Source of the DNA: Stieleria varia
GTDB lineage: Bacteria; Planctomycetota; Planctomycetia; Pirellulales; Pirellulaceae
Direction of reading: 5' to 3'
Assembly: GCF_038443385.1 (NCBI RefSeq)
Contig: NZ_CP151726.1
Coordinates: forward strand, 7,316,001 to 7,380,000
Length of the DNA: 64,000 bases
A program made the translations under genes and the position numbers. The stretch's first letter is position 1; each line of letters starts with the position of its first letter. This document shows positions 17,497-25,757 of the stretch, piece after piece. Below the pieces are notes generated by a model. It saw nothing but the letters and a program-made list of their open reading frames with translations. It had not been told where the DNA came from and searched no databases.

Positions 17497-17980
17497 GGAT
17501 CATCTCCTAGATGAATGTTCATCCGAATATCGCGATCAAGGTACGTCTTTAGATGCACTAATTACGCAACCCAGTGCTGTGGAGGAAAGGCAGATTGATG
17601 GGGAAACCAATCGCCTATACCTGCATGTTAACGTGAACCATTTCCCCGATGAAGGTCGTTACGGGGAAAACCAGCTCATTTCTGACGAACGGGCCCTCCA
17701 GTGAGGGGTGAGCGTTTGTCGATTTTTGGGGGCTCAGGTCCGCACATCCCTGTTTCCGCACGTCCCTCGGCGTATCTTCCAAATGGAGGAACAAAACCTT
17801 CGCAAGTCTCTGTCACCTCTCCCGGTCGCTGGAGACTGACCACATTCTGACGCTGGATGGTGCACAAGTCTCTTCGGGCTCTCTCTTGGTTGGCCCATCT
17901 ATACGTTCCGACCGAAAAACGCCAAGCTATCGGCTGATTCAACACCGCATTGCCAATCGAATCTCGGAAAAGAAACAAGA
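17497..17980. promoter_or_regulatory. Divergent intergenic region, 484 nt
   Basis: This region separates the minus-strand GYF gene from the plus-strand DUF2780-like gene. A 69-codon open frame at 17495-17704 overlaps the start of the GYF gene and resembles no known protein, so I do not call it. The segment around 17766-17800 repeats one at 44163-44197 (family E). Confidence 0.4.
17766..17800 (+). repeat. Dispersed repeat, family E, copy 1
   Basis: The sequence CTCGGCGTATCTTCCAAATG followed by GAGGAACAAAACC is matched with few changes at 44163-44197, where it overlaps the right end of the nested hairpin element. Only this tail is present here, without the hairpins. Confidence 0.65.
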
Positions 17981-18397
17981 ATGGACGAGCTGATCCAAAA
18001 ATTGACCAACCAATTGGGTATCGATCCGAGCGTCGCGGCGTCAGCCACCGCCAAAGCGATGGCTTTGGTCAAAGAACAGGTGGGCGACGATCTCTTTTCC
18101 AAGATCTCCAACGAAATCCCAGGCGCCGATTCCGCAGCCGAACAAGCAGATGCGCCAGGCAGCGTTGCCGGAGGGGGGTTGATGGGAGCGATCGGTGGAC
18201 TTGCTGGAGGACTCTTGGGTGGTTCTGTTGGCGACGCGGCCAAGCTGGCTCAAGGGCTCAGCGCCAGCGGTTTGCAAGCCGGACAATTGGGCGATTTCGC
18301 GTCCACACTGGTTTCGTTTCTGAAAGAAAAGCTCGGGGACGATGTGGTGCAGCAAATCGTCAGCAAAGTCCCCGCCTTGAAAAGCTTGCTAGGCTAA
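17981..18397 (+). CDS. DUF2780-like small protein
   Basis: This is a 138-residue protein with two helical ends joined by a Gly-rich middle (GLMGAIGGLAGGLLGGSVGD). The ends are LIQKLTNQLGIDPSVAASAT and FASTLVSFLKEKLGDDVVQQ followed by IVSKVPALKSLL. This layout resembles the DUF2780/DUF2267-like helical proteins; no enzymatic motif is present. There is no signal peptide, so it is probably cytoplasmic or peripheral. It opens a same-strand series with a TerB-like gene (61 nt gap), CoaB, PyrD and Uup. The function is unknown. Confidence 0.7.
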   Translation: MDELIQKLTNQLGIDPSVAASATAKAMALVKEQVGDDLFSKISNEIPGADSAAEQADAPGSVAGGGLMGAIGGLAGGLLGGSVGDAAKLAQGLSASGLQAGQLGDFASTLVSFLKEKLGDDVVQQIVSKVPALKSLLG

Positions 18398-18458
18398 TCG
18401 CTGTCTGTCCCGCGTCCACCTCTCATACGCACACACAACTCATCTCACGCAACGTTCC

Positions 18459-18818
18459 ATGTCCGCTTCTGAATTTACAAAACGCCAGCGTCAACTCCGC
18501 AATCTCGTGGTGATGGCATTGGCTGATGGTTCCATTGGGGAACGCGAAGTGAACTTGGTTGCAGAACGCTGTCACGAACTCGGTTTGGGCGAGTCCGATT
18601 TGCAGAAAGCGATGGAGTTCGGATTGGGGGACGATGCCGCTTTGGAGTTGCCCGTCAACGTGGACGAACGCAATGAATTGATGCAGGATCTGATCCGCAT
18701 GATGGCCGCCGACGGCCATTTGGATGAGAGCGAGAAGCGTTTGTTCGCGTTGGCTGCCGTGAAGATGAACATCTCCACGGCGGAACTGGAGCAATTGATC
18801 GATGCGACGCTGAGTTGA
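18459..18818 (+). CDS. TerB-like tellurite-resistance family protein
   Basis: This is a 119-residue all-helical protein. The repeated pattern LVVMALADGSIGEREVNLV and LIRMMAADGHLDESEKRLFA is the TerB signature: two acidic, metal-binding-type loops (ADGSIGE and ADGHLDE) each followed by a helix. TerB-family proteins are linked to tellurite resistance and stress responses, but isolated copies like this one have no established role. Its stop is 3 nt before the GTG of the CoaB gene, so the two are very likely cotranscribed. Confidence 0.8.
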   Translation: MSASEFTKRQRQLRNLVVMALADGSIGEREVNLVAERCHELGLGESDLQKAMEFGLGDDAALELPVNVDERNELMQDLIRMMAADGHLDESEKRLFALAAVKMNISTAELEQLIDATLS

Positions 18819-18821
18819 TTT

Positions 18822-19484
18822 GTGGCAAAGATTCTGATCACGTCTGGACCTACACGCCAATACTTGGACCCGGTCCGCTATCTCACCAACGCGTCGAGTG
18901 GCCGAATGGGCGCGGCGCTTGCCGATGCCGCATTGCGTCTGGGGCACGATGTCGTTGTTGTCAGCGGCCCGGTGTCGATCGACTATCCTCGCGGAGTGGA
19001 GTTGGTCCAAGTCACCACGACCGACGAAATGCTGGACGCTTGCCGGCGACTCTTTCCGGAATGTGATGGTGCGATTGGAGCTGCGGCGCCGTGTGACTAC
19101 ATGCCGCATTTTGTTCAAACACAGAAAATCGCAAAAACTGGCGAGCCGATCGCTTTGGAGTTGATCGAGACACCGGACGTCGTCGCGATGATGGGTCAAA
19201 ACAAACGCGCCGATCAGTGGGTCGTCGGGTTTGCCCTGGAGACCGCCGACCGGCGTTTCCGAGCCACGGTGAAACTGCAAAAGAAACACTGTGATCTGAT
19301 CGTCAGCAACGGACCCCAAGCGATCGATTCGTCGGACAACGAAGTGGAGTTGCTGAGTCCTGATGGTACGGTCGTGATTGCGGTGCGTGGCGACAAGCAA
19401 TACGTCGCCGACGAACTATTGCAACACATCGAAAAAAGACTTGTTCTCCACCAACCGAAACAAAATTCGGCCAAGGACACGTGA
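18822..19484 (+). CDS. coaB: Stand-alone phosphopantothenate-cysteine ligase (CoaB domain)
   Basis: This is a 220-residue protein matching the C-terminal half of bacterial Coa[22 protein letters not shown], then [14 protein letters not shown] and AAPCDYMP, and the late VGFALET and [10 protein letters not shown] blocks. It should join cysteine to 4'-phosphopantothenate in coenzyme A synthesis. Most bacteria fuse this domain to a flavin-dependent decarboxylase (CoaC); here no CoaC domain precedes it, so that step must be encoded elsewhere. The start is GTG 18822, 3 nt after the TerB-like stop. The stop overlaps the ATG of pyrD by one base, which suggests translational coupling. A second CoA gene, coaD, is at 62002. 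Confidence 0.88.
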   Translation: MAKILITSGPTRQYLDPVRYLTNASSGRMGAALADAALRLGHDVVVVSGPVSIDYPRGVELVQVTTTDEMLDACRRLFPECDGAIGAAAPCDYMPHFVQTQKIAKTGEPIALELIETPDVVAMMGQNKRADQWVVGFALETADRRFRATVKLQKKHCDLIVSNGPQAIDSSDNEVELLSPDGTVVIAVRGDKQYVADELLQHIEKRLVLHQPKQNSAKDT

Positions 19485-20395
19485 TGGATTTATCGACTCA
19501 ACTGGGACGTCTGAAACTCAAGAATCCGATCATGGTCGCATCCGGGACGTTTGGATACGCGCGAGAAATGCAGGGCATCGTCGATGTCCCCAAGCTCGGT
19601 GCCGTGTTGCCCAAGACGATCACCGCAGAACCACGTATCGGCAATGCACCCTGGCGCACCGTCGAGACATCCGCCGGACTGCTCAACGCCATCGGCTTGG
19701 ACAACGACGGCGTGGACGCGTTTTTACAGCACCACTTGCCCTACTTGAAGGAACTCGGAACTTCCATCGTGGTCAGCGTCGCCGGACGCACCGTGGATGA
19801 TTTTGTTTCTCTTGCGGCGCGGGTCGGCGCAGAAGGCGTCGCGGCAATCGAGTTGAATTTGTCTTGTCCCAACGTCAGCGGCGGTGTCGACTTCGGCACC
19901 AACGCCAAGTCCTGTGAGGAAGTCGTGTCCGCGGCTCGCAAAGAATGCGCCGTGCCCTTGTTAGCCAAGCTGACACCGAACGTGACACGCATCGCGGAAA
20001 TCGCGCAAGGGGCCGCCGACGGAGGCGCCGACGCGGTTTGTTTGATCAATACCGTCTTGGCGATGGCAATCGATTGGCGGAAACGACGACCGATCTTGGG
20101 CAACGGCATGGGGGGGCTCAGTGGACCGGCGATCAAGCCCATCGCGTTGCGTTGTGTTCATCAAGTCCGCCAAGCGGTTTCTATTCCGATCATCGGCATC
20201 GGTGGTATCGCCAACATCGACGACGTCATGCAATTCCTGGTCGCCGGTGCGTCGGCGGTGCAAATCGGCACGGCCAACTACTACGACCCGACGGTCTCAA
20301 CACGATTGATCGACCAGTTGCCCGATGCGCTCGCGGAGCTAGGTGCCCAGTCGATCGCCGATGTGGTGGGAACTTTGGACCTGAGTAAAGCGTAA
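19484..20395 (+). CDS. pyrD: Dihydroorotate dehydrogenase, class 1B catalytic subunit
   Basis: This 303-residue TIM-barrel flavoprotein oxidises dihydroorotate to orotate in pyrimidine synthesis. [13 protein letters not shown] and [15 protein letters not shown] form the N-terminal part, [13 protein letters not shown] carries the catalytic base Cys typical of class 1 enzymes, and [20 protein letters not shown] and [20 protein letters not shown] form the FMN-binding strands. The sequence is of the 1B type, which normally works with the PyrK electron-transfer subunit; no pyrK is in the window. ATG 19484 overlaps the CoaB stop by one base; a GTG lies directly before it. The Uup gene begins 12 nt downstream. 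Confidence 0.92.
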   Translation: MDLSTQLGRLKLKNPIMVASGTFGYAREMQGIVDVPKLGAVLPKTITAEPRIGNAPWRTVETSAGLLNAIGLDNDGVDAFLQHHLPYLKELGTSIVVSVAGRTVDDFVSLAARVGAEGVAAIELNLSCPNVSGGVDFGTNAKSCEEVVSAARKECAVPLLAKLTPNVTRIAEIAQGAADGGADAVCLINTVLAMAIDWRKRRPILGNGMGGLSGPAIKPIALRCVHQVRQAVSIPIIGIGGIANIDDVMQFLVAGASAVQIGTANYYDPTVSTRLIDQLPDALAELGAQSIADVVGTLDLSKA

Positions 20396-20407
20396 CGACC
20401 CAACGTC

Positions 20408-22255
20408 ATGTCATTGATCGCTATCGAAGAAGTCAGCATCGGTTTTGCCGGCCCTCAACTGCTGGAGTCCGTCTCCGCCCGCATCGAAATCGGGCAACGA
20501 ATCGGTTTGCTTGGTCGCAACGGCGCGGGCAAAACGACTTTGCTGCGTATGCTCAGCGGTCAGATCCAACCGGACAACGGCACGATCAACGTCCGCCAGG
20601 GCGTCCAGGTCGCGAGGTTGACGCAAGACGTACCGACTGACTTGAGCGAACTGGGTGAACTGCCCGGCGGCGACGCGCACAGCGTCCGCAGCGTGGTGCT
20701 CGCCGGCCAGATCGGCAAACAAGGCGTTGATGACAGTTGGGCGATCGAACACGCCGTCGATACCACGCTCTCACAGATGAACCTGGACCCCGACGCGATC
20801 TTTGAGTCACTTTCCAGCGGCATGAAACGCCGTGTCTTGCTGGCACGCTCAATCTCGACTTCACCCGACGTGCTGTTGTTGGACGAACCGACCAACCACC
20901 TCGACATTCCATCGATCCTGTGGCTGGAGGATTTTCTGTCGCGGTGGGACAAGACACTGGTGTTCATCACCCACGACCGCTCGTTCCTGCAAAAACTGGC
21001 GACTCGGATTTGGGAGATCGATCGCGGACGATTGTTCGATTGGTCGTGTGATTACGAAACATTCCTGAAACGAAAGCAGCAAACGCTGGAGGCGGAGGAG
21101 AAACAGAACGCTCTGTTTGACAAACGACTGGCCGAAGAAGAACGTTGGATCCGAACCGGCATCAAAGCACGCCGGACCCGCAACGAAGGCCGCGTTCGTG
21201 CGCTCAAGGAAATGCGTAACCAACGCGCGCAACGACGCACTCAAGAAGGGACGGCGAAGCTGAACTTGCAAACCGCTGCCCGCAGCGGTGCGTTGGTGGC
21301 CGAAGTCGAATCGATTTCATTTGCCTACGGCGACACGCCCATCGTTACCGATTTTTCGACAACGCTGATGCGGGGCGACAAGATCGGGATCATCGGTCCC
21401 AATGGCGCCGGCAAGACCACTCTGTTGAAACTGCTGTTGGGACAACTCAAACCCGACTCCGGAAAAGTACGTTTGGGAACGAATCTCAAAGTCACTTACT
21501 TTGACCAGCTTCGCGATACCCTCGATCCAGAATTAACGGTCCACGAAAATGTCGGCGAAGGAAGCGAGCGGCTGCAAATCGGCGATACGACTCAGCACAT
21601 CATGGGCTACTTGCAGGATTACCTGTTCACACCAGAGCGTGCCCGGACCAAAGTCAAGTTTCTCTCCGGCGGCGAAAAGAATCGCGCGTTGCTGGCCAAG
21701 TTGATGACCAAGCCGGCCAACGTGATCGTCTTGGACGAACCGACCAATGACTTGGACGCGGAGACCCTGGAGCTGCTGGAAGAACAGCTTGCCGAGTACA
21801 ACGGCACGCTGTTGATGGTCAGCCACGACAGAACGTTCCTCAATAACGTGGTCACATCGACGATTGTTTTCGAAGCCGATGGGCCGCGCGAATACGTGGG
21901 TGGATACGACGATTGGCGGGCCGCCGTCGCCCGACGCGAGTCAGCGGGCGGTGATGGTGGCAAGTCCAAGGCTGCCGCAAAGAAATCCGCGGACTCGCCA
22001 GCCACGTCCGCCCCTGCAGTGACCCCGACCGTCGCTGCCAAGAAACTCTCCTACAAAGAAAAACGCGAATTGGAGCAGTTGCCCGTCTTGATTGAGCAAC
22101 TGGAAAGCAAGATTGCTGAGATGCATGACGCGATGGCGGCAGCGGACTACTACCAACGCGACGGCGAATTGATCGCCAAGGACGCCGCCGAATTGAAACA
22201 AGCCGAGTCCGATTTAGAGACCGCCTACAGCCGCTGGGAACTGCTGGAGGGCTGA
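20408..22255 (+). CDS. uup: ABC-F ATPase, Uup-like
   Basis: This is a 615-residue soluble ABC-F protein with two ATPase domains. Domain 1 has Walker A GRNGAGKTTLL and the signature LSSGMKRRVLLARS with LLLDEPTNHLD. Domain 2 has GPNGAGKTTLLKLL, LSGGEKNRALLAKL and IVLDEPTNDLD. The linker between them is rich in basic residues (residues about 230-300). The C-terminus beyond residue about 520 is an Ala/Lys-rich linker and a coiled coil (EQLESKIAEMHDAMAAADYY), as in Uup. It has no membrane segment. ABC-F proteins act on ribosomes to resolve stalls; Uup has also been linked to genome stability. It is the last gene of the 17981-22255 series. Confidence 0.9.
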   Translation: MSLIAIEEVSIGFAGPQLLESVSARIEIGQRIGLLGRNGAGKTTLLRMLSGQIQPDNGTINVRQGVQVARLTQDVPTDLSELGELPGGDAHSVRSVVLAGQIGKQGVDDSWAIEHAVDTTLSQMNLDPDAIFESLSSGMKRRVLLARSISTSPDVLLLDEPTNHLDIPSILWLEDFLSRWDKTLVFITHDRSFLQKLATRIWEIDRGRLFDWSCDYETFLKRKQQTLEAEEKQNALFDKRLAEEERWIRTGIKARRTRNEGRVRALKEMRNQRAQRRTQEGTAKLNLQTAARSGALVAEVESISFAYGDTPIVTDFSTTLMRGDKIGIIGPNGAGKTTLLKLLLGQLKPDSGKVRLGTNLKVTYFDQLRDTLDPELTVHENVGEGSERLQIGDTTQHIMGYLQDYLFTPERARTKVKFLSGGEKNRALLAKLMTKPANVIVLDEPTNDLDAETLELLEEQLAEYNGTLLMVSHDRTFLNNVVTSTIVFEADGPREYVGGYDDWRAAVARRESAGGDGGKSKAAAKKSADSPATSAPAVTPTVAAKKLSYKEKRELEQLPVLIEQLESKIAEMHDAMAAADYYQRDGELIAKDAAELKQAESDLETAYSRWELLEG

Positions 22256-22415
22256 AGCGGATCGCCATCCGTCGCTCGACGTCCCATTCGATAGCGTGCA
22301 GCGTCGACAGGCTCACCCCCGCAAACGCTGAGAGCCGTGACGCTCTCTTGAGCGCCAGCGGCTGATCAATCACCTCGCTAACGATCCGGCAGATCGAGCG
22401 TCGATTCCTAGACGT
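22256..22415. other. Convergent intergenic region between uup and the CpsD-like gene
   Basis: 160 nt without a gene. The segment TCGATAGCGTGCAGC and the words GCCAGCGGCTGATCAAT resemble degraded pieces of repeat families A and C seen elsewhere in the window. Confidence 0.4.
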
Positions 22416-23855
22416 TCACTCAACGGCGAAATTTTCAACGACGCCGATGCCTCGGACGCCGAAGTGACGTAGTCGGGTCGCGAGTTGCTGGATGTCTCCG
22501 CTGCGTGTCGATCGGAGGTCTTGTGTGATCACTGCCGAGTCCACGCCTTGGCAAATGACTTGCAGAACGGCCGCATCACTGGCGGGTGCGTCAATCACCA
22601 GCAAATCGAACTGGCCCTGCAGCGTTTGCATCAATGCGGCGACTTCCGCGGCCGCGGCTACAGGATGTCCAGGAGCGGGAGGCAACAAGGGAATCAACGT
22701 GACACCATCCTCCAAGGACGAAACCGCGACTTGGCTCAGCGGAATCCCACAGCGGATGGCTTCTACCCAACCGTAGTCGAGCTCCAACCGCAAATCGTCG
22801 ACAAGACTCGGCTTGCTCAGATCGCAATCCACCAACGCGACTCGCAGTCCGGTGGCGGCTGCCGCGATGGCGGTGCCGATAGCGACCGTCGATCGACCTT
22901 CGCCGCTGCGGACGCTAGTCACCGCGAGACTGCGAAGTCCATCGGCAACGGTTTCTCGCATTCGGTTGGCGATCGATTTGAAGAAAGATTCGTCAAAGAA
23001 AAGGCTGGCGACGCTGCTGGGGACTTCGAACACGTCGACTTCCCATTGCGCGCCCGGCCAAGGTGTCTTTGCCCACTGCTGTGGAGATGAAGTTGACGTG
23101 TAGGTTTCCGGCTCCTCTGTGGCAGGAGTCGCGATGGACGCTGCTGGGGGAGTCTCGTAGGCTAGTTCATCAACAGACTCGTGCACGGGGTCATCAACAA
23201 ACTCATCGATTTCTGTTTGCCAATCGATGAGCGGTGCCGGCTCGGCCGCTTGCTGAGCGTTTTCAGCCGGAGGCGTTTCGACGACAGGATAGTCGACCGT
23301 GGAATGGAGGACTGCGTGAGATGCGTCGTCAACGCAACCATACATGACGATCTGCGAATGCAAACTTTGCAGCATTACGGCGGCATCGGGATCCGCAGCA
23401 ATGTTGTCGGAGCTGTTATCGGAGCTGTTATCTCCGAGCACATTAGATGCAGCCGTGGTCGGTGCCGACTGTGGCGTCCTTGGCTGGGGGATCGGTGTGA
23501 CCGGCTGGTGAGGTGAACCGTTCTCGGGCGAATCGATTCGTAAGAACTGATCTTGATTGGGTTCCACCCAGATCTTCGCCGAGTCGGAGATGTTCGCGGC
23601 GAGTTTCAAGTCACGCATGGCCGCAGACTCAGACGCCATGTGAGGCGACGGGGGCGCAGCGGCGGACGGTTTGATCATCGTGCCCAAACGCGTCGGTTGT
23701 GGAGTGTTTGGTGCTGGCGTAGCCTGTGCAGTACCAGTTGATGCAGGTGCCGGTCGAGCTGCTCGTGCATTCGGAGTTGGATTCGGAGCCGAACCACGCG
23801 AATCACGACGTGTTCTCGCAAACGTATTGAAAAAAGCGTTGTCAGGCGAACTCAT
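22416..23855 (-). CDS. CpsD/BY-kinase-like P-loop ATPase with Arg in place of the Walker A Lys
   Basis: This is a 479-residue protein. Residues 1-270 or so are low complexity and Pro/Ala/Asp-rich with no clear domain. The C-terminal part is a MinD/CpsD-type P-loop NTPase: SVRSGEGRSTVAIGTAIAAA, then VALVDCDLSKPSLVDDL (Walker A' region), LPPAPG, and FDLLVIDAPASD. In the Walker A loop the invariant Lys before Ser-Thr is Arg321 (codon 22893-22895), and the C-terminus has no Tyr cluster. It may therefore be an inactive or regulatory relative of exopolysaccharide tyrosine autokinases. It lies 36 nt after a single-pass membrane protein on the same strand, which could be its partner. Confidence 0.75.
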   Translation of the reverse strand: MSSPDNAFFNTFARTRRDSRGSAPNPTPNARAARPAPASTGTAQATPAPNTPQPTRLGTMIKPSAAAPPSPHMASESAAMRDLKLAANISDSAKIWVEPNQDQFLRIDSPENGSPHQPVTPIPQPRTPQSAPTTAASNVLGDNSSDNSSDNIAADPDAAVMLQSLHSQIVMYGCVDDASHAVLHSTVDYPVVETPPAENAQQAAEPAPLIDWQTEIDEFVDDPVHESVDELAYETPPAASIATPATEEPETYTSTSSPQQWAKTPWPGAQWEVDVFEVPSSVASLFFDESFFKSIANRMRETVADGLRSLAVTSVRSGEGRSTVAIGTAIAAAATGLRVALVDCDLSKPSLVDDLRLELDYGWVEAIRCGIPLSQVAVSSLEDGVTLIPLLPPAPGHPVAAAAEVAALMQTLQGQFDLLVIDAPASDAAVLQVICQGVDSAVITQDLRSTRSGDIQQLATRLRHFGVRGIGVVENFAVE

Positions 23856-23891
23856 GACATTTCGGTTTGTAAGTGGAGTCGTTTGCGTTGG

Positions 23892-25583
23892 TTATTGACG
23901 ATCGTATTGGTAAGGCCCGACCGCCATTGCTGGCTGGTTTGCCATGGTGGGGGCCGTGGTGGGGTCCACGGCAGGATTCATAGCGTGTTGACCGTAGTCG
24001 CCTTGGTTATCAGCAGGGAAGTAGCGCGACCAATCGGTGACCCCGAGCGGAGTGCGTGAGTACTGGTAGGCCATCGAAGTGTCTTCGTAGGCAGCTGCAT
24101 AGGGATCCGGTTGGACAGCGGTGTACTGAGGCAAGTTCGGAATCGGTCCACCAAGTGTGACCGTGTTATCGGGCAAGCCAGTCATGGGATTCGACGCGGC
24201 TGGAAGTTCGCTTGACGGTGGAAATGATCCCATCGCTTCTGGATCGAGAAACGAGTCCGAACCAGTCACTGACGCGTCGTCAACGTTGGGGTCTCGATAG
24301 GCGACCGCTCTGTCGTTTTCGGCAGGAAAGCCGGCTGCCATTTCACTCTCGGTCATTTCACCGCCAGCCGGGACACCCGCGGCCGAATCGAACTCGTCGA
24401 CGTTTTGAAAGAACGGATCATTGAAATCCAATGAGTCGTCCAGATCGACTTCAGCCATGACATCGGTTGGCGAGTCGGCGTTGAACGTGCTTGTTTGCCC
24501 TGGCTTCGATTGCCCTGGGTATAATTGCTCTGGGTATAATTGCTCTGGGTATGATTGCCCTGGGTTCGAAGTCTCAGCAACGCTTTCGGCAAAATTAAGT
24601 TCACCCAAGTTCAGGCCATCGAGATTCAATTCGCCCAATCCGAATTCGTCTGTACCGAACTCGTTCGCGACATCCACTTGAGCTGCAGCCAAATCCGCTC
24701 GCGTCGTTGTCTCGGCTCCGGGCGTACCCATCAACAGACCGATTGGATCTTGCCCTGGGTCGATCGGTGTTGTTGAAATCGACTCTGTTTCGTTGCTCTC
24801 GTCGTTCGCCGTCTGCATCGCCAACTCACCGTTTGGACTTGCTGTAGGACGTCGCAGTCCGCGGACCGCCAAAGCGGCGAATCCGACGACGAGCAAGAGC
24901 AACGTGATCATCAACGCGCGGGACCCCCAGGTTTCCAATGCGAGGTCGACCGCGGGAAAGGAGGGCTTCTCACGTCGTGGGGCCGGCTCGATGGTGAGAT
25001 CACCTGGCTGCGGCATTGCTGCATCCACCGCACGTGCATTCATCGCACGTGTATCTAACGAATGGGGCGGCGGTGTTGTCTGTCGTGCAGGCATGTTGAC
25101 AACGATTTCGTTGAATCCGGGCGTGTTTCTGGCGACCCGGCTGCCTGGAATTCGGCTCTCGGCGACTTTCGCCGCCGCCGTGATGGACTGATAGGGGGTG
25201 TTCTGGGCGGCTTGCGGCGAATCGTCCGTCGCAACGTCAATCGATGGTTGAACCGAGGCTCCGGTGGGATGAATCGATTGAGAGCGATGGTTTCCGGACC
25301 GATTCAAATCGGGCAAGCGAAACAATGCGGGCAAATCCTCACCGGGGAGATGCGGCGGGTCAACGCGATGCTGAGCGTTGAGGCTGGACCCGGGGTCGTC
25401 ACCGAAGGATGGCTCCTGGGGCAGGGCGGTCATGCGATCTTCCTGATGCAACGTTGGTTTCCGCTTGGGCAATTCCGGCTCGCAAACCATGCAAAAACCT
25501 ACATGGCCCGCGTTTTGGGGAGGCAGGACGGTGAACCTCCGATCCGTCGGGGGTTTCTCGTCATTACCGTATGTCTGCGTCAT
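23892..25583 (-). CDS. Single-pass membrane protein with low-complexity repeats, hypothetical
   Basis: This is a 563-residue protein. One hydrophobic segment (ALMITLLLLVVGFAALAVRG) lies near residue 225, preceded by a basic region, so the first 220 residues are probably cytoplasmic and the rest extracytoplasmic. The C-terminal half is acidic and low complexity, with tandem NL[DG]-type repeats (LNLDGLNLGELNFAES) and a five-fold YPEQL/YPGQS-type repeat from 15-bp DNA repeats. The extreme C-terminus is Ala/Pro/Tyr-rich. I recognise no domain. Its stop lies 36 nt before the CpsD-like gene on the same strand, so the two probably form an operon. Confidence 0.7.
   Translation of the reverse strand: MTQTYGNDEKPPTDRRFTVLPPQNAGHVGFCMVCEPELPKRKPTLHQEDRMTALPQEPSFGDDPGSSLNAQHRVDPPHLPGEDLPALFRLPDLNRSGNHRSQSIHPTGASVQPSIDVATDDSPQAAQNTPYQSITAAAKVAESRIPGSRVARNTPGFNEIVVNMPARQTTPPPHSLDTRAMNARAVDAAMPQPGDLTIEPAPRREKPSFPAVDLALETWGSRALMITLLLLVVGFAALAVRGLRRPTASPNGELAMQTANDESNETESISTTPIDPGQDPIGLLMGTPGAETTTRADLAAAQVDVANEFGTDEFGLGELNLDGLNLGELNFAESVAETSNPGQSYPEQLYPEQLYPGQSKPGQTSTFNADSPTDVMAEVDLDDSLDFNDPFFQNVDEFDSAAGVPAGGEMTESEMAAGFPAENDRAVAYRDPNVDDASVTGSDSFLDPEAMGSFPPSSELPAASNPMTGLPDNTVTLGGPIPNLPQYTAVQPDPYAAAYEDTSMAYQYSRTPLGVTDWSRYFPADNQGDYGQHAMNPAVDPTTAPTMANQPAMAVGPYQYDRQ
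24496..24570. repeat. In-frame tandem repeat, five 15-bp units
   Basis: The units are variants of TGCTCTGGGTATAAT at 24496, 24511, 24526, 24541 and 24556. They lie inside the 563-residue membrane protein gene and encode YPEQL/YPGQS-type pentapeptides. Copy-number change would add or remove five residues without a frameshift. Confidence 0.85.
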
Positions 25584-25757
25584 CGCTCAGGATCGGAGCG
25601 GAGTGTTCCGTGTCTTGAGGTTTTTGCGGAATAGCGAAAGTTGGACGCTCAGACAAGGTTGATTAAAGAATCGTCCGGCGGGTTACCTTGTGAAAACGGA
25701 CGCGGGCAAAGAAGATAGACGCTGCCAACCTGCCCATATTTCCTTGATATTTCACGC

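Noticed and set aside
17495..17704. 69-codon open frame on the plus strand
   Set aside because: It overlaps the start of the GYF gene, has no recognisable features and no convincing start signal.
25584..25757. Possible cobalamin or SAM/SAH riboswitch before metH
   Set aside because: No B12 box or other riboswitch core sequence could be found in these 174 nt.
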